From: CALLVF01 sp964632205
Lineage (GTDB): Bacteria; Patescibacteriota; Microgenomatia; UBA1406; GWC2-37-13
Assembly (NCBI GenBank): GCA_964632205.1
Contig: CAZWBE010000011.1
Span: forward strand, 1-13,230
DNA: 13,230 nt
Direction: 5' to 3'
Below are positions 13,209 through 13,230 of this stretch, piece after piece. The notes below the pieces were generated by a model. That model saw only the letters and a list, made by a program, of their open reading frames with translations, was not told the DNA's origin and searched no databases. Position 1 is the first letter of the stretch; every line of letters starts with the position of its first letter. A program made the translations under genes and the position numbers.

Positions 13209-13229
13209 ATCCAACCGCCCCGGTTGGAT
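13209..13229. terminator. Hairpin at the window edge, possible terminator
   Basis: ATCCAACC and GGTTGGAT pair perfectly (8 bp) around GCCCC. On the - strand no T-tract follows. On the plus strand the next bases are outside the window, so a terminator can be neither shown nor excluded; a palindromic repeat is the alternative. Confidence 0.4.
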
Positions 13230-13230
13230 A

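Overview
The window reads as bacterial chromosome from an AT-rich, small-genome lineage, most probably the Candidate Phyla Radiation (Patescibacteria), perhaps Microgenomates. The reasons are the mix of genes (a surface protein with an S74 chaperone domain, a lone pilin, a Wzy-like membrane protein fused to TPRs, a LysM-M23 peptidase with a long hydrophobic N-terminus, two REP-associated transposases), the scarcity of Shine-Dalgarno sites, and the Lys/Asn-rich insertions in conserved enzymes. The lineage is an inference; no rRNA is present.

Layout. Positions 1-5369 (+) hold a cell-surface block: a 5'-truncated S74-domain fibre-like protein, a Cys-rich type IV pilin-like protein 17 nt downstream (or overlapping by 2 nt if a TTG start is used), and a polytopic O-antigen ligase/polymerase-like protein with a C-terminal TPR domain. 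Positions 5371-6198 are a compact transposase module: a REP-associated tyrosine transposase (RAYT, -) bracketed by two 24-nt hairpin-forming repeats. On the - strand follow a LysM/M23 peptidase (6215-7270), a 487-nt gene-free gap with a 42-bp perfect palindrome, and a redox/nitrogen group in transcription order csoR-like, trxB, gdhA (10547 to 7758). A second RAYT (+, 10780-11448) is flanked by its own, different palindromes and converges on rho (-, 11490-12743). The right end (12744-13230) has no gene. It carries a strong - strand promoter followed exactly at its predicted start by a ~170-nt stretch that folds into a long rod, probably a structured RNA or an elaborate rho leader.

The most unusual feature of the window is a family of degenerate 7-bp tandem repeats (AAAAATC, AAAACTC, AAAATTC, AATTAGA types). 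They recur inside the S74 gene (three times), gdhA (two clear, one degenerate), trxB (once), and in two intergenic spots. In every gene the A-rich strand is the coding strand. This is the orientation that stays open in all frames, whereas the opposite one meets TGA. They account for low-complexity Lys/Gln/Asn/Ser insertions in otherwise conserved enzymes.

How the genes fit together (inference): the left block builds and may glycosylate a surface appendage; the M23 protein remodels peptidoglycan; a CsoR-like thiol sensor may control trxB and gdhA from an extended -10 promoter overlapped by an operator-like inverted repeat; the two RAYTs each maintain a small palindrome family located at the 3' ends of neighbouring genes.
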